From Rhodospirillum centenum SW (lineage in GTDB: Bacteria > Pseudomonadota > Alphaproteobacteria > Azospirillales > Azospirillaceae), in contig NC_011420.2 of the NCBI RefSeq assembly GCF_000016185.1, positions 4,271,501 through 4,335,500 on the forward strand: a stretch of DNA of 64,000 nucleotides. The letters run 5' to 3'. Positions 8,226 through 20,693 of this stretch are shown here, piece by piece. Made by a program: the position numbers and the translations under genes. The number at the start of each line of letters is the position of its first letter. Position 1 is the stretch's first letter. Below the pieces are notes generated by a model, which ran no database searches, had not been told where the DNA came from, and saw only the letters and a program-made list of their open reading frames with translations.

Positions 8226-9902
8226 ATGAAAAACCTCAAGATTTCCGTGAAAATCATGGGCGTTGTCGCGCTCATGCTTCTGATCTGTGTGATAATTTCT
8301 GCATTCTCTGGTATGAAACTGCGCTCGATTGATGCGCGCTATGCCAGCCTTATTGCCAGCGAGGTAGAGGCCGCGACCTGGGGGCCCCGTCTGACGGTCA
8401 CGACCATGCGGGTCGGGCGCAACATGTACAAGGCCATCGCCGTGACCGACAAGGGCGAGCGGGCGAAGGTCGCGCAGTCGACGAAGGAGCTGGGCGAGGC
8501 CTTCGCCCAGCGGGTGGCGACGCTGGTCACCATCATGCCGTCGCTGGCGGGGGAGGCGGCCGACCTGCAACGTCTGTTCGACGGCATGATGGGCCATGTT
8601 CCGGCCATCCATGCGGCGCTGGACCGGGGCGATGTGGCCGCCGCCAACAGGCTGATGGCCGAGACATTCGATCCCGCCCTCGACAGGGTGCGGGATGCGA
8701 CCATCGCCCTGACCGATGATCTGAAGCGCCGGATGGCCGAGGCCTCCGCAGCGGCGACCCAGGGGTCCTGGGCGGCAATCCGGCTGCTGGCCGTGATCAC
8801 GCTTGCCGGGGTCGTGGCCGCGGCGGTGGCGGCCCAGATCATCTCCCGGCGCGGCATTGCCGGCCCTCTTCTGGGCCTTGCCGCCGCCATGCGCGATCTG
8901 GCCGCCGGCAATCTCGACCGGACCGTGGACGGCAGCGACCGCGGCGACGAGGTCGGGATGATGGCCAAGGCGCTGGAGGTGTTCAAGCAGGGGGCGCTCG
9001 AACAGCGCCGGCTGGAGGCCGCGCAGCGGCAGGAACAGGCGGCCAGACAGGCCCGGGCCGCCGAGATCGAGCGTCTGGTCCGGCAGTTCGACCAGGCCGT
9101 GGGCGGCGTTCTCGACCGCGTCGGCGGTTCCGCAACGGATCTCAGCCGCACGGCCGACGGCATGGCCACACTGGCGGACCAGACCAACCAGCAGGCCGGT
9201 GCTTCCGCTGCGGCGGCCGAGCAGACCTCGGCCAACGTGCAGACCGTCGCCTCCGCGGCGGAGGAGATGACGGCCTCCATCCAGGAGATCAGCCGCCAGA
9301 TGGCCCGCTCCAACAGCGTCGCCGCGCAGGCGGCGGAGGAGGCGGAGCAGACCATGGCCACGGTCCAGAATCTGGCCGAGGCGGCGGCCCGCATCGGCGA
9401 CGTGGTCCGGTTGATCCAGGACATCGCCAGCCAGACCAACCTGCTGGCGTTGAACGCCACGATCGAGGCAGCGCGGGCCGGCGATGCCGGCAAGGGCTTC
9501 GCCATCGTGGCCAGCGAGGTGAAGGCCCTGGCCAACCAGACGGCCAGCGCGACCGAGGACATCTCAGCCCAGATCTCCAGCGTGCAGAGCGCGACCGACG
9601 GTACGGTCGCCGCCATCGGACGGATCGGGGCGACGATCACCAGCATGAACCAGATCGCCTCTTCCATCGCCTCGGCCATCGAGGAACAGAACGCCACCAC
9701 GTCCGAGATCACCCGCAACGTGCAGCAGGCGGCCCAGGGCACCCAGGAGGTCACGGAGAACATCGTGCAGGTGAAGGAGGCCGCGGTGCAGACGGGGGCT
9801 GCGGCCGGCCGCTTCCTCACCGCGTCCCATGATCTGTCCCGCGACGCCGAGGCCCTGCGCCGTCAGGTCGCCGACTTCCTGACGGCGATCCGGGCGGCAT
9901 AG
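8226..9902 (+). CDS. Methyl-accepting chemotaxis protein
   Basis: A 558-residue chemoreceptor. It starts with a short cytoplasmic stretch and a transmembrane helix at about 9-29, followed by a helical periplasmic domain of four-helix-bundle type, a second transmembrane helix at about 180-204, a HAMP domain ([23 protein letters not shown]) and the long coiled-coil signalling domain with the highly conserved tip [20 protein letters not shown]. It would signal through CheA/CheW, which are not in this window. The start region is AT-richer than the body of the gene, as is the 220-nt gap upstream; the ligand is unknown. Confidence 0.92.
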   Translation: MKNLKISVKIMGVVALMLLICVIISAFSGMKLRSIDARYASLIASEVEAATWGPRLTVTTMRVGRNMYKAIAVTDKGERAKVAQSTKELGEAFAQRVATLVTIMPSLAGEAADLQRLFDGMMGHVPAIHAALDRGDVAAANRLMAETFDPALDRVRDATIALTDDLKRRMAEASAAATQGSWAAIRLLAVITLAGVVAAAVAAQIISRRGIAGPLLGLAAAMRDLAAGNLDRTVDGSDRGDEVGMMAKALEVFKQGALEQRRLEAAQRQEQAARQARAAEIERLVRQFDQAVGGVLDRVGGSATDLSRTADGMATLADQTNQQAGASAAAAEQTSANVQTVASAAEEMTASIQEISRQMARSNSVAAQAAEEAEQTMATVQNLAEAAARIGDVVRLIQDIASQTNLLALNATIEAARAGDAGKGFAIVASEVKALANQTASATEDISAQISSVQSATDGTVAAIGRIGATITSMNQIASSIASAIEEQNATTSEITRNVQQAAQGTQEVTENIVQVKEAAVQTGAAAGRFLTASHDLSRDAEALRRQVADFLTAIRAA

Positions 9903-9952
9903 GGCGGCACAGGGGAGGGGACGCGCAGGGGGGAGGGCTGGCCGCCCCGCGC

Positions 9953-10897
9953 TCACCCCGTCGGCAGACGGCCGGTGTGCCGGCGGGCCAGGTCGTCGAT
10001 GATGGCCTGGCCGCGTTCCTGCATGAACTGGCGGAACTGGCTGTGGACCGGCAGCAGCGGCAGGCTGCGGCGGTGGACCACGTACCATGCGCGCATCAGC
10101 GGCAGCCCCTCGATGTCCAGCTCGCGCAGCAGGCCGATGGCCAGCTCAAGCTGGATGGTGTGGCGCGAGATCAGGGCGATGCCGATGCCGGCCATCACCG
10201 CCTGCTTGATCATCTCGTTGCTGCTGGTGGTCATGGCGATCCGCGGGGTCAGACCCTGGCTGCGGAAGAAACCGTCCATCAGCGCCCGGGTGCCCGATCC
10301 CTCCTCGCGCACGATGAACCGCTCGTTCTCCAGGTCGTGCAGCCGCAGCCGCCCGCCCCGGGTCAGCGGATGGCTGGGGGCGGCGATGATGGTCGAGGGG
10401 TGGTTGGCGAAGGCCACCGACTCGACCACCTCGGCCGAGGGCCGGCCCATGATGGCGATGTCCACATCGCCCTTGATGACGGCCGCATGGATCTTGCGGC
10501 GGTTGCCATCCTGCAGGGTGATGGTCACCCCCGGCCGCTCCGCCTGGAAGCGGGACAGCAGGTGCGGCACAATGTACTTGGCCGTGCTGACCAGCCCCAG
10601 CGTCACACTGCCGCCGGTGCTGCCGCGCAGCGCTTCCATCTGCTGGTCGGCGTCGTTCAGTTCCTTCAGGATCACGGTGGCATGGTCCAGCAATGCGGCC
10701 CCGGCATCGGTCAGCACCACGCTGCGGCCGACCCGCTCGAACAGCGGGAATCCGCACAGCCCCTCTATCTGCTTGATCTGGAAGGAGATCGCGCCCGGCG
10801 TCAGGCGGAACTGCTCGGCCACCCGGGCGAACGACAGGGTGCGCGCGGCCGCCGCGAAGATCTGGAGCTGCCGGATCGTGGCGTTGCGGATGGACAT
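9953..10897 (-). CDS. cbbR: LysR-type regulator CbbR
   Basis: A 314-residue LysR-family transcription regulator. The N-terminal helix-turn-helix is clear (TLSFARVAEQFRLTPGAISFQIKQIEG, residues about 20-46), followed by an effector-binding periplasmic-binding-protein-like domain. It is transcribed divergently from the RuBisCO large-subunit gene, the standard position of cbbR, and the intergenic region holds a palindrome with the LysR T-N11-A spacing. CbbR activates cbb operons in response to metabolites such as RuBP, NADPH or ATP depending on species. The assignment rests on fold plus position; the palindrome 13 nt upstream of its own start suggests autoregulation. Confidence 0.9.
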   Translation of the reverse strand: MSIRNATIRQLQIFAAAARTLSFARVAEQFRLTPGAISFQIKQIEGLCGFPLFERVGRSVVLTDAGAALLDHATVILKELNDADQQMEALRGSTGGSVTLGLVSTAKYIVPHLLSRFQAERPGVTITLQDGNRRKIHAAVIKGDVDIAIMGRPSAEVVESVAFANHPSTIIAAPSHPLTRGGRLRLHDLENERFIVREEGSGTRALMDGFFRSQGLTPRIAMTTSSNEMIKQAVMAGIGIALISRHTIQLELAIGLLRELDIEGLPLMRAWYVVHRRSLPLLPVHSQFRQFMQERGQAIIDDLARRHTGRLPTG

Positions 10898-10910
10898 GGC
10901 CGGCTCGGAA

Positions 10911-10934
10911 ATCGTTTAGGGATCCCTCAACGAT
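10911..10934. promoter_or_regulatory. Near-perfect 24-bp palindrome, probable CbbR operator
   Basis: The outer arms ATCGTT (10911-10916) and AACGAT (10929-10934) are exact inverse complements and flank a central GGGATCCC; only one base pair of the whole dyad mismatches. T10917 and A10929 match the LysR T-N11-A rule. The centre lies about 65 nt upstream of the transcription start predicted from the promoter at 10953-10981, which is the typical position of the LysR recognition site. Confidence 0.7.
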
Positions 10935-10952
10935 ACCGCCAGTCCATTTGAA

Positions 10953-12490
<1,538 letters not shown>

Positions 12491-12521
12491 TCGCGGCGGA
12501 TTGCAGAAGAGGACCAGACCC

Positions 12522-12962
12522 ATGCGGTTGACCCAAGGCCAATTCTCCTTCCTGCCGGACCTGACCGACGCGGAGATCTCCAAGCAGGTGCAGTACGCCC
12601 TTGAGCAGGGCTGGGCGGTGGCGGTCGAGTACACGGACGATCCGCACCCGCGCAACTACTACTGGCACATGTGGGGCACGCCCATGTTCGACCTCCGCGA
12701 CGCCAAGGGTGTCGTGATGGAGATCGACGCCTGCCGCAAGGCGCACCCGGACATGTATGTCAAGGTGCTGGCCTTCGACAGCTCGGAAGGGTTCGAGTCC
12801 GTGCGCATGTCGTTCATCGTCAACCGTCCCGCCGAGGAGCCCGGCTTCGAGCTGGTGCGCGACGAGGGCGCGGGCCGGCAGGTCCACTACACGATCCGCA
12901 GCTACGCCACGTCCAGCCCCGCGGGGCGGCGTTATCAGGCGGGGACGGGAAATGGCCGATAG
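12522..12962 (+). CDS. cbbS: RuBisCO small subunit, red type
   Basis: A 146-residue small subunit of form I RuBisCO; eight copies cap the CbbL octamer. It begins [16 protein letters not shown] and has the C-terminal extension characteristic of red-type small subunits ([17 protein letters not shown]). AGAGGA precedes the ATG at 12522. The gap to cbbL is 31 nt, and the 3' end overlaps the start of the epimerase gene by 11 nt, so the two are probably translationally coupled. Confidence 0.96.
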   Translation: MRLTQGQFSFLPDLTDAEISKQVQYALEQGWAVAVEYTDDPHPRNYYWHMWGTPMFDLRDAKGVVMEIDACRKAHPDMYVKVLAFDSSEGFESVRMSFIVNRPAEEPGFELVRDEGAGRQVHYTIRSYATSSPAGRRYQAGTGNGR

Positions 12963-13683
12963 GCCCCCGCGGCGTCATCGTCTCGCCCCCTCCATCCTCT
13001 CGGCCGACTTCGCGCGGCTGGGGGAGGAGGTGCAGCGGGTCGTGGAGGCCGGGTGCGACGTCATCCATTTTGACGTGATGGACAACCATTACGTGCCCAA
13101 CCTCACGATCGGCCCGCTGGTCTGCGAGGCGATCCGGCCCTGCACCAAGGCGCCCATCGACGTGCACCTGATGGTGCGCCCGGTGGACGCCCTGGTCCCC
13201 ATGTTCGCCAAGGCCGGCGCCGACATCATCAGCTTCCATCCGGAAGCATCCGATCATGTGGACCGCACCCTGGCGCTGATCCGCGACCAGGGTTGCCGCG
13301 CCGGGTTGGTTCTCAACCCGGCGACGCCGCTCCATCATCTCGACCATGTGATGGACCGGCTGGACCTGATCCTGGTGATGTCGGTCAATCCCGGCTTCGG
13401 CGGGCAGTCCTTCATTCCGTCGGCGCTCGACAAGATCGCCGCCATCCGCCGCCGCATCGACGCCCACACCGAACGCACGGGGGCGGAGATCTGGCTGGAG
13501 GTGGATGGCGGCATCAAGCCGTCCAACATCCGCGCGGTGGCGGATGCCGGGGCGGATACCTTCGTCGCCGGGTCCGCCATCTTCGGCGCCCGCGATGCCG
13601 ACGGCGGCTACCATGAGGTGGTGCGCGCCCTGCGCGCCGCGCTGGAGGAGGCGCCGGCCAGCACCGGCGGGAGGTCGGCATGA
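12952..13683 (+). CDS. cbbE: Ribulose-phosphate 3-epimerase
   Basis: A 243-residue TIM-barrel enzyme interconverting ribulose 5-phosphate and xylulose 5-phosphate in RuBP regeneration. Family motifs are [17 protein letters not shown] (about 11-27), [37 protein letters not shown]-type segment, and [11 protein letters not shown]. The ATG at 12952 overlaps the end of cbbS, with GGGGACGGGAA just upstream. Its stop overlaps the ATG of cbbX (ATGA at 13680-13683). Placement of the epimerase gene between the small-subunit and activase genes is noteworthy. Confidence 0.95.
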   Translation: MADRPPRRHRLAPSILSADFARLGEEVQRVVEAGCDVIHFDVMDNHYVPNLTIGPLVCEAIRPCTKAPIDVHLMVRPVDALVPMFAKAGADIISFHPEASDHVDRTLALIRDQGCRAGLVLNPATPLHHLDHVMDRLDLILVMSVNPGFGGQSFIPSALDKIAAIRRRIDAHTERTGAEIWLEVDGGIKPSNIRAVADAGADTFVAGSAIFGARDADGGYHEVVRALRAALEEAPASTGGRSA

Positions 13684-14606
13684 GCACGCCCATGGACGGT
13701 CCCGCGGCGGCGGCGGGCGGTGCGGCGGCGTCAGACACGCCCCGGACGGTGGATCTGGACTCCCTGTACCGCGACTCCGGCATCGGCACGATGCTGGAAC
13801 AGATGGACCGCGAGCTGGTCGGCCTGAAGCCGGTGAAGACCCGCATCCGCGAGATCGCGGCCCTGCTGCTGGTGGAGCGGGCGCGCCGCTCCCTCGGCAT
13901 GCAGGCGGACCCGCCGCCGCTGCACATGTGCTTCACCGGCAATCCCGGCACCGGCAAGACCACCGTGGCCCGGCGGATGGCCGGCATCCTGCACGGGCTG
14001 GGCTACATCCGGCGCGACCATGTCGTCAGCGTCACGCGCGACGATCTGGTCGGCCAGTACATCGGCCACACCGCGCCCAAGACCAAGGACGTGCTGAAGC
14101 GCGCCATGGGTGGTGTGCTGTTCATCGACGAGGCCTACTACCTGTACCGCCCGGAGAACGAGCGCGACTACGGGCAGGAAGCCATCGAGATCCTGTTGCA
14201 GGTGATGGAGGACAACCGGGACGATCTGGTCGTCATCCTGGCCGGCTACAAGGACCGGATGGACACCTTCTTCAAGTCCAACCCCGGCATGGCCTCGCGC
14301 ATCGCCCATCATGTGGACTTCCCGGACTATGAGCCGGAAGAGCTGATGCAGATCGCGCGGCTGATGATGGACGGGATGAACTACCGCTTCTCGCCGGATG
14401 CGGAGTCGGCGATGCGGGATTACATCACGCGCCGGATGGCACAACCGCGTTTCTCCAATGCGCGCTCCATCCGGAACGCGCTGGACCGTGCCCGTCTGCG
14501 TCAGGCAAACCGGCTGTTCGAGGCGCGCGGAGCGCCGCTTGACCTGGAAGCCCTGCAGACGATCACGGGAGAGGACATCCGCAAGAGCCGGGTTTTCGCG
14601 CAATAG
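13680..14606 (+). CDS. cbbX: Red-type RuBisCO activase CbbX
   Basis: A 308-residue AAA+ ATPase that remodels inhibited red-type RuBisCO by pulling on the CbbL C-terminus. Walker A is GNPGTGKT (87-94), Walker B ends with Asp150-Glu151 ([12 protein letters not shown]), and the pore-loop segment [11 protein letters not shown] is present. The start overlaps cbbE by 4 nt. In characterised members the ATPase is stimulated by RuBP. The N-terminal 20 residues are Ala/Gly-rich and probably disordered. Confidence 0.96.
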   Translation: MSTPMDGPAAAAGGAAASDTPRTVDLDSLYRDSGIGTMLEQMDRELVGLKPVKTRIREIAALLLVERARRSLGMQADPPPLHMCFTGNPGTGKTTVARRMAGILHGLGYIRRDHVVSVTRDDLVGQYIGHTAPKTKDVLKRAMGGVLFIDEAYYLYRPENERDYGQEAIEILLQVMEDNRDDLVVILAGYKDRMDTFFKSNPGMASRIAHHVDFPDYEPEELMQIARLMMDGMNYRFSPDAESAMRDYITRRMAQPRFSNARSIRNALDRARLRQANRLFEARGAPLDLEALQTITGEDIRKSRVFAQ

Positions 14607-14680
14607 GCGCCGTCCTTCCGGCGGTGAAACCGACAAGCTGGCGAGCGAACCGCCGGCAGGATTGAGAACGGGGGAATCAG

Positions 14681-15796
14681 ATGCCGCATCGTCGAACGAC
14701 GTTCAGTCGCTTCATAATCGAAGATCAGCGCCGCCGCGGTGGCAGCGATACCGAACTGACCGCGCTGCTGAACGACGTGCAGACCGCCTGCAAGTTCATT
14801 GCGACGGCCGTCGCCCGGGGCTCCCTCAAGCAGCCTTACACCCCCATCGGGGTGGAAACCGTCGCGGCGCCCGGCGTGAACGTCCATGGCGAGATGCAGA
14901 AGCCGCTGGACCTCATCGCCAACGAGATCTTCCTGCGGAACTGCGAGTTCGGCGGCCAGGTCTGCGGCATGGCCTCGGAGGAGATGGAGGAGCCCTACGT
15001 CATTCCCGCGCAGTTCCCGCGCGGCCGCTACCTCCTGGTCTTCGATCCGCTGGACGGTTCCTCCAACCTGGACGTCAACGTCACGGTCGGCACCATCTTC
15101 TCGATCCTGCGCGCGCCCGAGGGCGTGACCGAACCGACCGTCGAGGATTTCCTGCAGCCGGGCACGCAGCAGGTGGCGGCCGGCTTCGCCCTCTACGGCC
15201 CGGTGGACATGATCATCACCACCTTCGGCGAGGGCGTGCACGGCTTCACGCTGGACCGCGAGGTCGGCGCCTATACCCTGACGCATCCGAACATGCGCAT
15301 CCCCGAGAAGGCGTGCGAGTTCGCCATCAACGCCTCGAACGAGCGTTTCTGGGAACCGCCCGTCCGCCGCTACGTGGAGGAGTGCATCGAGGGCAAGACC
15401 GGCCCGCGCGGGCAGGACTTCAACATGCGCTGGGTCGCCAGTCTGGTGGCGGAGGTCTACCGCATCCTGATCCGCGGCGGCCTGTTCATGTACCCGCGGG
15501 ATACCCGCCCGTCCTGCAAGCCCGGCCGTCTCCGCTTGCTCTACGAGGCCAACCCCATCGCCATGGTGGTGGAACAGGCCGGCGGGGCCGCCAGCACCGG
15601 ACGTCAGCGCATCCTGGACATCAAGCCGGAGAGCCTGCACCAGCGCGTGCCCCTGATCCTCGGCTCCAAGGCCGAGGTGGAGCGGCTCGACCGCTACCAT
15701 GCAGCCTACGACCGGGGGGAGGACCTGAAGTTCGAGGCGCCGCTGTTCGGCACCCGCTCGGTCTTCATCACCCCCGTTTCCGCCACCCAGGATTGA
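14681..15796 (+). CDS. cbbF: Fructose-1,6-bisphosphatase class I
   Basis: A 371-residue sugar bisphosphatase releasing phosphate from fructose 1,6-bisphosphate; in Calvin cycle operons such enzymes often act on sedoheptulose 1,7-bisphosphate as well. The metal-binding signature [13 protein letters not shown] is clear, as are [10 protein letters not shown] and the C-terminal active site segment [20 protein letters not shown] precedes the ATG. The gap to cbbX (74 nt) is the largest among the early genes of the operon but holds no terminator. Confidence 0.95.
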   Translation: MPHRRTTFSRFIIEDQRRRGGSDTELTALLNDVQTACKFIATAVARGSLKQPYTPIGVETVAAPGVNVHGEMQKPLDLIANEIFLRNCEFGGQVCGMASEEMEEPYVIPAQFPRGRYLLVFDPLDGSSNLDVNVTVGTIFSILRAPEGVTEPTVEDFLQPGTQQVAAGFALYGPVDMIITTFGEGVHGFTLDREVGAYTLTHPNMRIPEKACEFAINASNERFWEPPVRRYVEECIEGKTGPRGQDFNMRWVASLVAEVYRILIRGGLFMYPRDTRPSCKPGRLRLLYEANPIAMVVEQAGGAASTGRQRILDIKPESLHQRVPLILGSKAEVERLDRYHAAYDRGEDLKFEAPLFGTRSVFITPVSATQD

Positions 15797-15818
15797 GCCC
15801 GGACGGGCAGGAGCCACC

Positions 15819-16694
15819 ATGTCGGTCAAGCACCCCATCATCGCCATCACCGGCTCGTCCGGCGCCGGGACGACCACCGTCACCCGCACCTTCCAGCAGA
15901 TCTTCCGCCGTGAGGGCGTCACCGCGGCCATCGTCGAGGGTGACAGCTTCCATCGCTACGACCGCAAGGAGATGCGGGCGAAGATGAAGGAAGCGCAGGA
16001 GAACAACCAGCCCGACTTCAGCCATTTCGGCCCCGAGGCGAACCTGTTCGAGGAGCTGGAGGATCTGTTCCGCCACTACGGCGAGACAGGCCAGGGCCGT
16101 GTCCGCAAGTACCTGCACGACGACAAGGAGGCCGAGCCCTACGGTCAGGAGCCCGGCACCTTCACCGACTGGGAGACCTTGCCGGCCGACACCGACATCC
16201 TGTTCTACGAGGGCCTGCACGGCTGCGTGAAGACCGACCGGGTTGACGTGTCCCGCCATGTCGATCTCAGGATCGGCGTCGTGCCCATCGTGAACCTGGA
16301 GTGGATCCAGAAGATCCACCGCGACCGCAACATGCGCGGCTATTCGCAGGAGGCCGTGGTCGATACGATCCTGCGCCGCATGCCGGACTATGTGAAGTAC
16401 ATCTGCCCGCAGTTCAGCCTGACGGACGTGAACTTCCAGCGCGTGCCGACGGTGGACACCAGCAATCCCTTCGTCGCCCGCGACATTCCCAGCTCCGACG
16501 AGAGCATGCTGGTCATCCGCTTCGCCAACCCCAAGGGGATCGACTTCCCCTACCTGCTGGCGATGCTGAAGGACAGCTTCATGTCCCGGCCCAACACCAT
16601 CGTCTGCCCGGGCGATAAGATGGCGCTGGCCATGCAGTTGATCTTCACCCCCATGATCTGGCAGCTCATGGATCGCAAGAAGAAGGCGTTCTAG
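15819..16694 (+). CDS. cbbP: Phosphoribulokinase
   Basis: A 291-residue kinase that makes ribulose 1,5-bisphosphate from ribulose 5-phosphate and ATP, the committed RuBP-regenerating step. The P-loop GSSGAGTT occupies residues 12-19; [10 protein letters not shown], the FEGLHG-type segment ([10 protein letters not shown]) and the basic, helix-rich C-terminus match the octameric proteobacterial class. CAGGAG stands 6 nt before the ATG. It follows cbbF by 22 nt. Confidence 0.96.
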   Translation: MSVKHPIIAITGSSGAGTTTVTRTFQQIFRREGVTAAIVEGDSFHRYDRKEMRAKMKEAQENNQPDFSHFGPEANLFEELEDLFRHYGETGQGRVRKYLHDDKEAEPYGQEPGTFTDWETLPADTDILFYEGLHGCVKTDRVDVSRHVDLRIGVVPIVNLEWIQKIHRDRNMRGYSQEAVVDTILRRMPDYVKYICPQFSLTDVNFQRVPTVDTSNPFVARDIPSSDESMLVIRFANPKGIDFPYLLAMLKDSFMSRPNTIVCPGDKMALAMQLIFTPMIWQLMDRKKKAF

Positions 16695-16749
16695 AATTCC
16701 AAGCACAAGGGTGGCCCGACGTCGCCCGAACCCACCCGGAGGATTTGCC

Positions 16750-18813
16750 ATGACCGCGACCGCAGAGGCCGGCGCACAGGAAGCCCTTGCCCCGACGATG
16801 CCCGACCCCCTGTCCCCGGCGGAGCGTCGGCACCTTGCCAACGCGCTGCGGGTGCTGGCGATCGACGCGGTGGAGGCGGCCAAGTCCGGCCACCCCGGCA
16901 TGCCCATGGGCATGGCCGACATCGCCGAGGCGCTGTGGCGCCGTCACCTGCGCCACAACCCGGCCGATCCGGCCTGGCCGGACCGTGACCGCTTCGTGCT
17001 GTCGAACGGCCACGGCTCGATGCTGCTCTACGGTCTGCTGCACCTCACCGGCTACGACCTGCCGATCGAGGAGCTGAAGCGGTTCCGCCAGCTCCACTCC
17101 AAGACGCCGGGCCACCCCGAATACGGCCTCACGCCGGGCGTGGAGACGACGACCGGCCCGCTCGGCCAGGGCATCGCCAACGCCGTCGGCATGGCGCTGG
17201 CCGAGCGCCTGCTGGCGGCCGAGTTCAACCGGCCGGACCACACCATCGTCGATCACCGCACCTTCTGCTTCGTCGGCGACGGCTGCCTGATGGAGGGTCT
17301 CAGCCACGAGGTCTGCTCGCTCGCGGGCACGCTGGGGCTGGAGAAGCTGGTCGTGCTCTATGACGACAACGGCATCTCCATCGACGGCCATGTCGTCGGC
17401 TGGTTCGCCGACGACACGCCGAAGCGGTTCGAGGCCTATGGCTGGCGCGTCATCCGCGACGTGGACGGGCACGACGCGGCGGCGCTGGACCGGGCGCTGG
17501 CCGAGGCGGTGACACCCTGCGGCAAGCCCACCCTGATCTGCTGCAAGACCGTCATCGGCTGGGGCAGCCCGGCCAAGGCCGGCACCCACGATGTCCACGG
17601 CGCGCCCCTGGGGGCCGCCGAGTCCGCCGCCGCCAAGGCGGAGATGGGCTGGACCGCGGCCCCGTTCGAGATCCCCGAGGACGTGCGCGCCGGCTGGGAC
17701 GCGCGCGGCCGCGGCGCCGCCCTGGAGGGCGCGTGGCAGGAGCGGTTCCGCCGTTATGCCGAGGCGCACCCCGATCTGGCGGCCGAGTTCACCCGCCGCG
17801 TCTCGGGCGAGCTGCCGGCGGACTTCGCCAGGGCGGCCGACGCCTGGATCGCGGAGACGGCGGCCCGCACCGACACCGTCGCCACCCGCAAGGCCTCGCA
17901 GCAGGCGATCCAGGCCCTGGCCGGCCTGCTGCCGGAGATGCTGGGCGGCTCGGCCGACCTGACCGGCTCCAACCTCACCGACTGGAAGGGTTCCGCCTCG
18001 GTCCGCATGACCGGCGGCGGCAGCTACGTGCATTACGGCGTGCGCGAGTTCGGCATGACCGCGATGATGAACGGCGTGGCGCTGCATGGTGGCTACCTGC
18101 CGTTCGGCGGCACTTTCCTGGTCTTCTCCGACTATGCCCGCAACGGCCTGCGGCTGGCCGCCCTGATGGGGCTGCGCGTCGTCCATGTGCTGACGCACGA
18201 CAGCATCGGCCTGGGCGAGGACGGGCCGACCCACCAGCCGATCGAGCACGCCGCCAGCCTGCGGCTGATGCCCAACATGGATGTCTGGCGGCCCTGCGAT
18301 GCGCTGGAGACGGCGGTCGCGTGGCGTACCGCCGTGGAGCGCCACACCGGCCCGAGCTGCCTGCTGCTGTCCCGGCAGGGGCTGCCGGCGCAGAGCGGCC
18401 CCGGCCGGACCGACGGCGCCGCCCGCGGCGGCTATGTGCTGGCGGAGGCCGATGGCGGCAGGCCGGACGTGGTGCTGATCGCCACCGGCTCCGAGGTGCA
18501 GGTGGTGATGGAGGCCAGGACGGTGCTGGCCGGGCGCGGCATCGCGGCGCGGGTCGTCTCCATGCCCTGCTGCGAGCTGTTCGACCGCCAGGACGAGGCG
18601 TGGAAGGCGTCCGTGCTGCCCGCCGGCGTGCCGCGCATGGCCGTGGAGGCCGGGGCCCCCGACCTCTGGCGCAAGTATGTCGGCCTGGACGGCGACGTGG
18701 TGGGCATCGCGCGCTTCGGCGAATCCGCCCCGGCCGGCGACCTCTACCGCTTCTTCGGCCTCACGGCCGATGCCGTGGCGCAGCGCACGGCGCGGCTGCT
18801 GGGCCGCGTCTGA
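16750..18813 (+). CDS. cbbT: Transketolase
   Basis: A 687-residue thiamine diphosphate enzyme moving two-carbon units between sugar phosphates in RuBP regeneration. The TPP/Mg motif [13 protein letters not shown] is near residue 177, with [17 protein letters not shown] near the start and a C-terminal transketolase domain. GGAGGA lies 7 nt before the ATG at 16750, which decides the start over an upstream in-frame GTG/ATG extension. The gene follows cbbP by 55 nt. Confidence 0.96.
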   Translation: MTATAEAGAQEALAPTMPDPLSPAERRHLANALRVLAIDAVEAAKSGHPGMPMGMADIAEALWRRHLRHNPADPAWPDRDRFVLSNGHGSMLLYGLLHLTGYDLPIEELKRFRQLHSKTPGHPEYGLTPGVETTTGPLGQGIANAVGMALAERLLAAEFNRPDHTIVDHRTFCFVGDGCLMEGLSHEVCSLAGTLGLEKLVVLYDDNGISIDGHVVGWFADDTPKRFEAYGWRVIRDVDGHDAAALDRALAEAVTPCGKPTLICCKTVIGWGSPAKAGTHDVHGAPLGAAESAAAKAEMGWTAAPFEIPEDVRAGWDARGRGAALEGAWQERFRRYAEAHPDLAAEFTRRVSGELPADFARAADAWIAETAARTDTVATRKASQQAIQALAGLLPEMLGGSADLTGSNLTDWKGSASVRMTGGGSYVHYGVREFGMTAMMNGVALHGGYLPFGGTFLVFSDYARNGLRLAALMGLRVVHVLTHDSIGLGEDGPTHQPIEHAASLRLMPNMDVWRPCDALETAVAWRTAVERHTGPSCLLLSRQGLPAQSGPGRTDGAARGGYVLAEADGGRPDVVLIATGSEVQVVMEARTVLAGRGIAARVVSMPCCELFDRQDEAWKASVLPAGVPRMAVEAGAPDLWRKYVGLDGDVVGIARFGESAPAGDLYRFFGLTADAVAQRTARLLGRV

Positions 18814-18843
18814 CCCGGGACTGGCAACGACGGCGCGACCGGC

Positions 18844-18867
18844 GCCGACACAACGGCCGACACAACG
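18844..18867. repeat. Perfect 12-bp tandem duplication before cbbA
   Basis: GCCGACACAACG occurs twice head to tail (18844-18855 and 18856-18867) in the 74-nt gap between cbbT and cbbA, ending about 20 nt upstream of the aldolase start codon. It looks like a replication-slippage product with no obvious role. Confidence 0.8.
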
Positions 18868-18887
18868 ACAGAATCTGGAGGAATCCG

Positions 18888-19943
18888 ATGGCCTTGATCT
18901 CCCTCCGTCAGCTCCTCGACCATGCCGCCGAGCATGGCTACGGGGTGCCGGCGTTCAACATCAACAACATGGAACAGATCCACGCGATCATGCAGGCGGC
19001 CGACGCCTGCGACAGCCCGGTGATCCTCCAGGCCTCCGCCGGTGCCCGCAAGTACGCCGGCGAGCCGTTCCTGCGCCGCATGGTCGAGGCGGCGGTGGAG
19101 ATGTGGCCGCACATTCCGATCTGCATGCACCAGGACCATGGCGGCAGCCCGGCCGTCTGCCAGCAGTCGATCCGCTCCGGCTTCACCAGCGTGATGATGG
19201 ACGGTTCGCTGAAGGAGGACATGAAGACCCCCTCCAGCTACGAGTACAATGTCGCGGTCACGGCCAAGGTGGTGGAGTTCGCCCACGCTGTCGGCGTTTC
19301 GGTCGAAGGCGAGCTGGGCTGCCTCGGCTCGCTGGAGAGCGGTCAGGCGGGTGAGGAGGACGGCTCCGGCGCCGAGGGCGTGCTCTCGCACGACCAGCTC
19401 CTGACCGATCCGGAGCAGGCGGCTCAGTTCGTCGCCGCCACCGGCGTGGACGCGCTGGCCATCGCCATCGGCACCAGCCACGGCGCCTACAAGTTCACCC
19501 GCAAGCCGTCGGGCGACATCCTCGCCATCGGCCGGGTGAAGGAGATCCACGAGCGCATCCCGAACACCCACCTCGTGATGCACGGCTCCTCCTCCGTGCC
19601 GCAGGACTGGCTGGAGATCATCCGGGAGAACGGCGGGGCCATCAAGGAGACCTACGGCGTGCCGGTGGAGGAGATCCAGCAGGGCATCCGCTACGGCGTG
19701 CGCAAGGTCAACATCGACACCGACGTGCGTCTGGTCATGACCGGCGCCATCCGCCGTCTGATGGCGAAGAAGCCGGACGAGTTCGACCCGCGCAAGTTCC
19801 TGGCCGAGGCGACCAAGGCCGCCAAGGCGCTCTGCCAGGAGCGTTTCGAGCAGTTCGGCACGGCCGGTCAGGCCTCGCGCATCAAGCCGCTGCCGCTGGA
19901 GAAGATGGCCGCCTTCTACGCCGCCGGGCGCGCTGCGGCGTGA
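18888..19943 (+). CDS. cbbA: Class II fructose-bisphosphate aldolase
   Basis: A 351-residue zinc-dependent aldolase condensing glyceraldehyde 3-phosphate and dihydroxyacetone phosphate (and probably erythrose 4-phosphate). The zinc and catalytic segment [23 protein letters not shown], and the phosphate-binding GTSHGAYKF and NIDTDVR motifs are all visible. GGAGG stands 6 nt before the ATG at 18888. Its stop overlaps a possible GTG start of the next gene, consistent with tight operon packing. Confidence 0.96.
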   Translation: MALISLRQLLDHAAEHGYGVPAFNINNMEQIHAIMQAADACDSPVILQASAGARKYAGEPFLRRMVEAAVEMWPHIPICMHQDHGGSPAVCQQSIRSGFTSVMMDGSLKEDMKTPSSYEYNVAVTAKVVEFAHAVGVSVEGELGCLGSLESGQAGEEDGSGAEGVLSHDQLLTDPEQAAQFVAATGVDALAIAIGTSHGAYKFTRKPSGDILAIGRVKEIHERIPNTHLVMHGSSSVPQDWLEIIRENGGAIKETYGVPVEEIQQGIRYGVRKVNIDTDVRLVMTGAIRRLMAKKPDEFDPRKFLAEATKAAKALCQERFEQFGTAGQASRIKPLPLEKMAAFYAAGRAAA

Positions 19944-19957
19944 GCGGGAGCACGGCG

Positions 19958-20662
19958 ATGACTTCCCGTCCGGAGCCGACCGTCCAGGCCTTCCCGGCCC
20001 TGGTCTTCGATCTGGACGGGACCCTGCTGGACAGCGTTCCCGACATCGGGCAGGCGCTGAACCGCACGCTGATGGATCTGGGCCGGCCGACCGTGTCGCC
20101 GGCCCAGGTGCGGCGCTTCGTCGGCGATGGCGTGCGCCGGCTGGTGGAGCGCGGGCTGGAGGCGACCGGCGGCCTGCCCGACGCGGGGGCGCAGGACGCC
20201 GCCCTCGACCGCTTCATGGCCATCTATGGCGCCATCCCCGCCGATCCGGCCTGCATCTTCCCCGGGGTGCTGGACACCCTGCGGGCGCTGGCCGCGGCGG
20301 GGCACGGCCTTGCCGTCTGCACCAACAAGCCCGAGGCGATCACCCGCGACCTGCTGCGCGACCTCGGCCTGCTGGATCTGCTGGCCGCCGTCGTCGGCGG
20401 CGACACGCTGCCCCAGCGCAAGCCGGCGCCGGAGCCGCTGCTGGCGGCTATCGCACGCATGGGGGCATCGCCGGCCGGGGCCCTGATGGTGGGCGACAGC
20501 GAGAACGATGTCGCCACGGCGCGCGCCGCCGGGGTGCCCGTCGTCGCCGTCACCTACGGCTATTCCCGCGTGCCGGTCCCCGAGCTGGGGGCCGACCATG
20601 TGATCGACCGATTCGATGCGTTGCCCGGCGCGATCGCCTCCCTGGCGTCGCGGCGGGCCTGA
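19958..20662 (+). CDS. cbbZ: Phosphoglycolate phosphatase (HAD family)
   Basis: A 234-residue HAD hydrolase with motif I FDLDGTLLDS, motif II in VCTNKPE, Lys in QRKPAPEP and motif IV GDSENDVATA, the pattern of Gph/CbbZ. It would dephosphorylate 2-phosphoglycolate formed by the oxygenase reaction of RuBisCO. The ATG at 19958 has GGGAG 7 nt upstream; a GTG at 19940 overlapping the cbbA stop is an alternative start adding six residues. The position in the cbb operon supports the function; HAD substrate assignment from sequence alone is otherwise uncertain. Confidence 0.85.
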   Translation: MTSRPEPTVQAFPALVFDLDGTLLDSVPDIGQALNRTLMDLGRPTVSPAQVRRFVGDGVRRLVERGLEATGGLPDAGAQDAALDRFMAIYGAIPADPACIFPGVLDTLRALAAAGHGLAVCTNKPEAITRDLLRDLGLLDLLAAVVGGDTLPQRKPAPEPLLAAIARMGASPAGALMVGDSENDVATARAAGVPVVAVTYGYSRVPVPELGADHVIDRFDALPGAIASLASRRA

Positions 20663-20693
20663 TCCGGCCCCCACCCCCGCAGAAAGGGACCCC

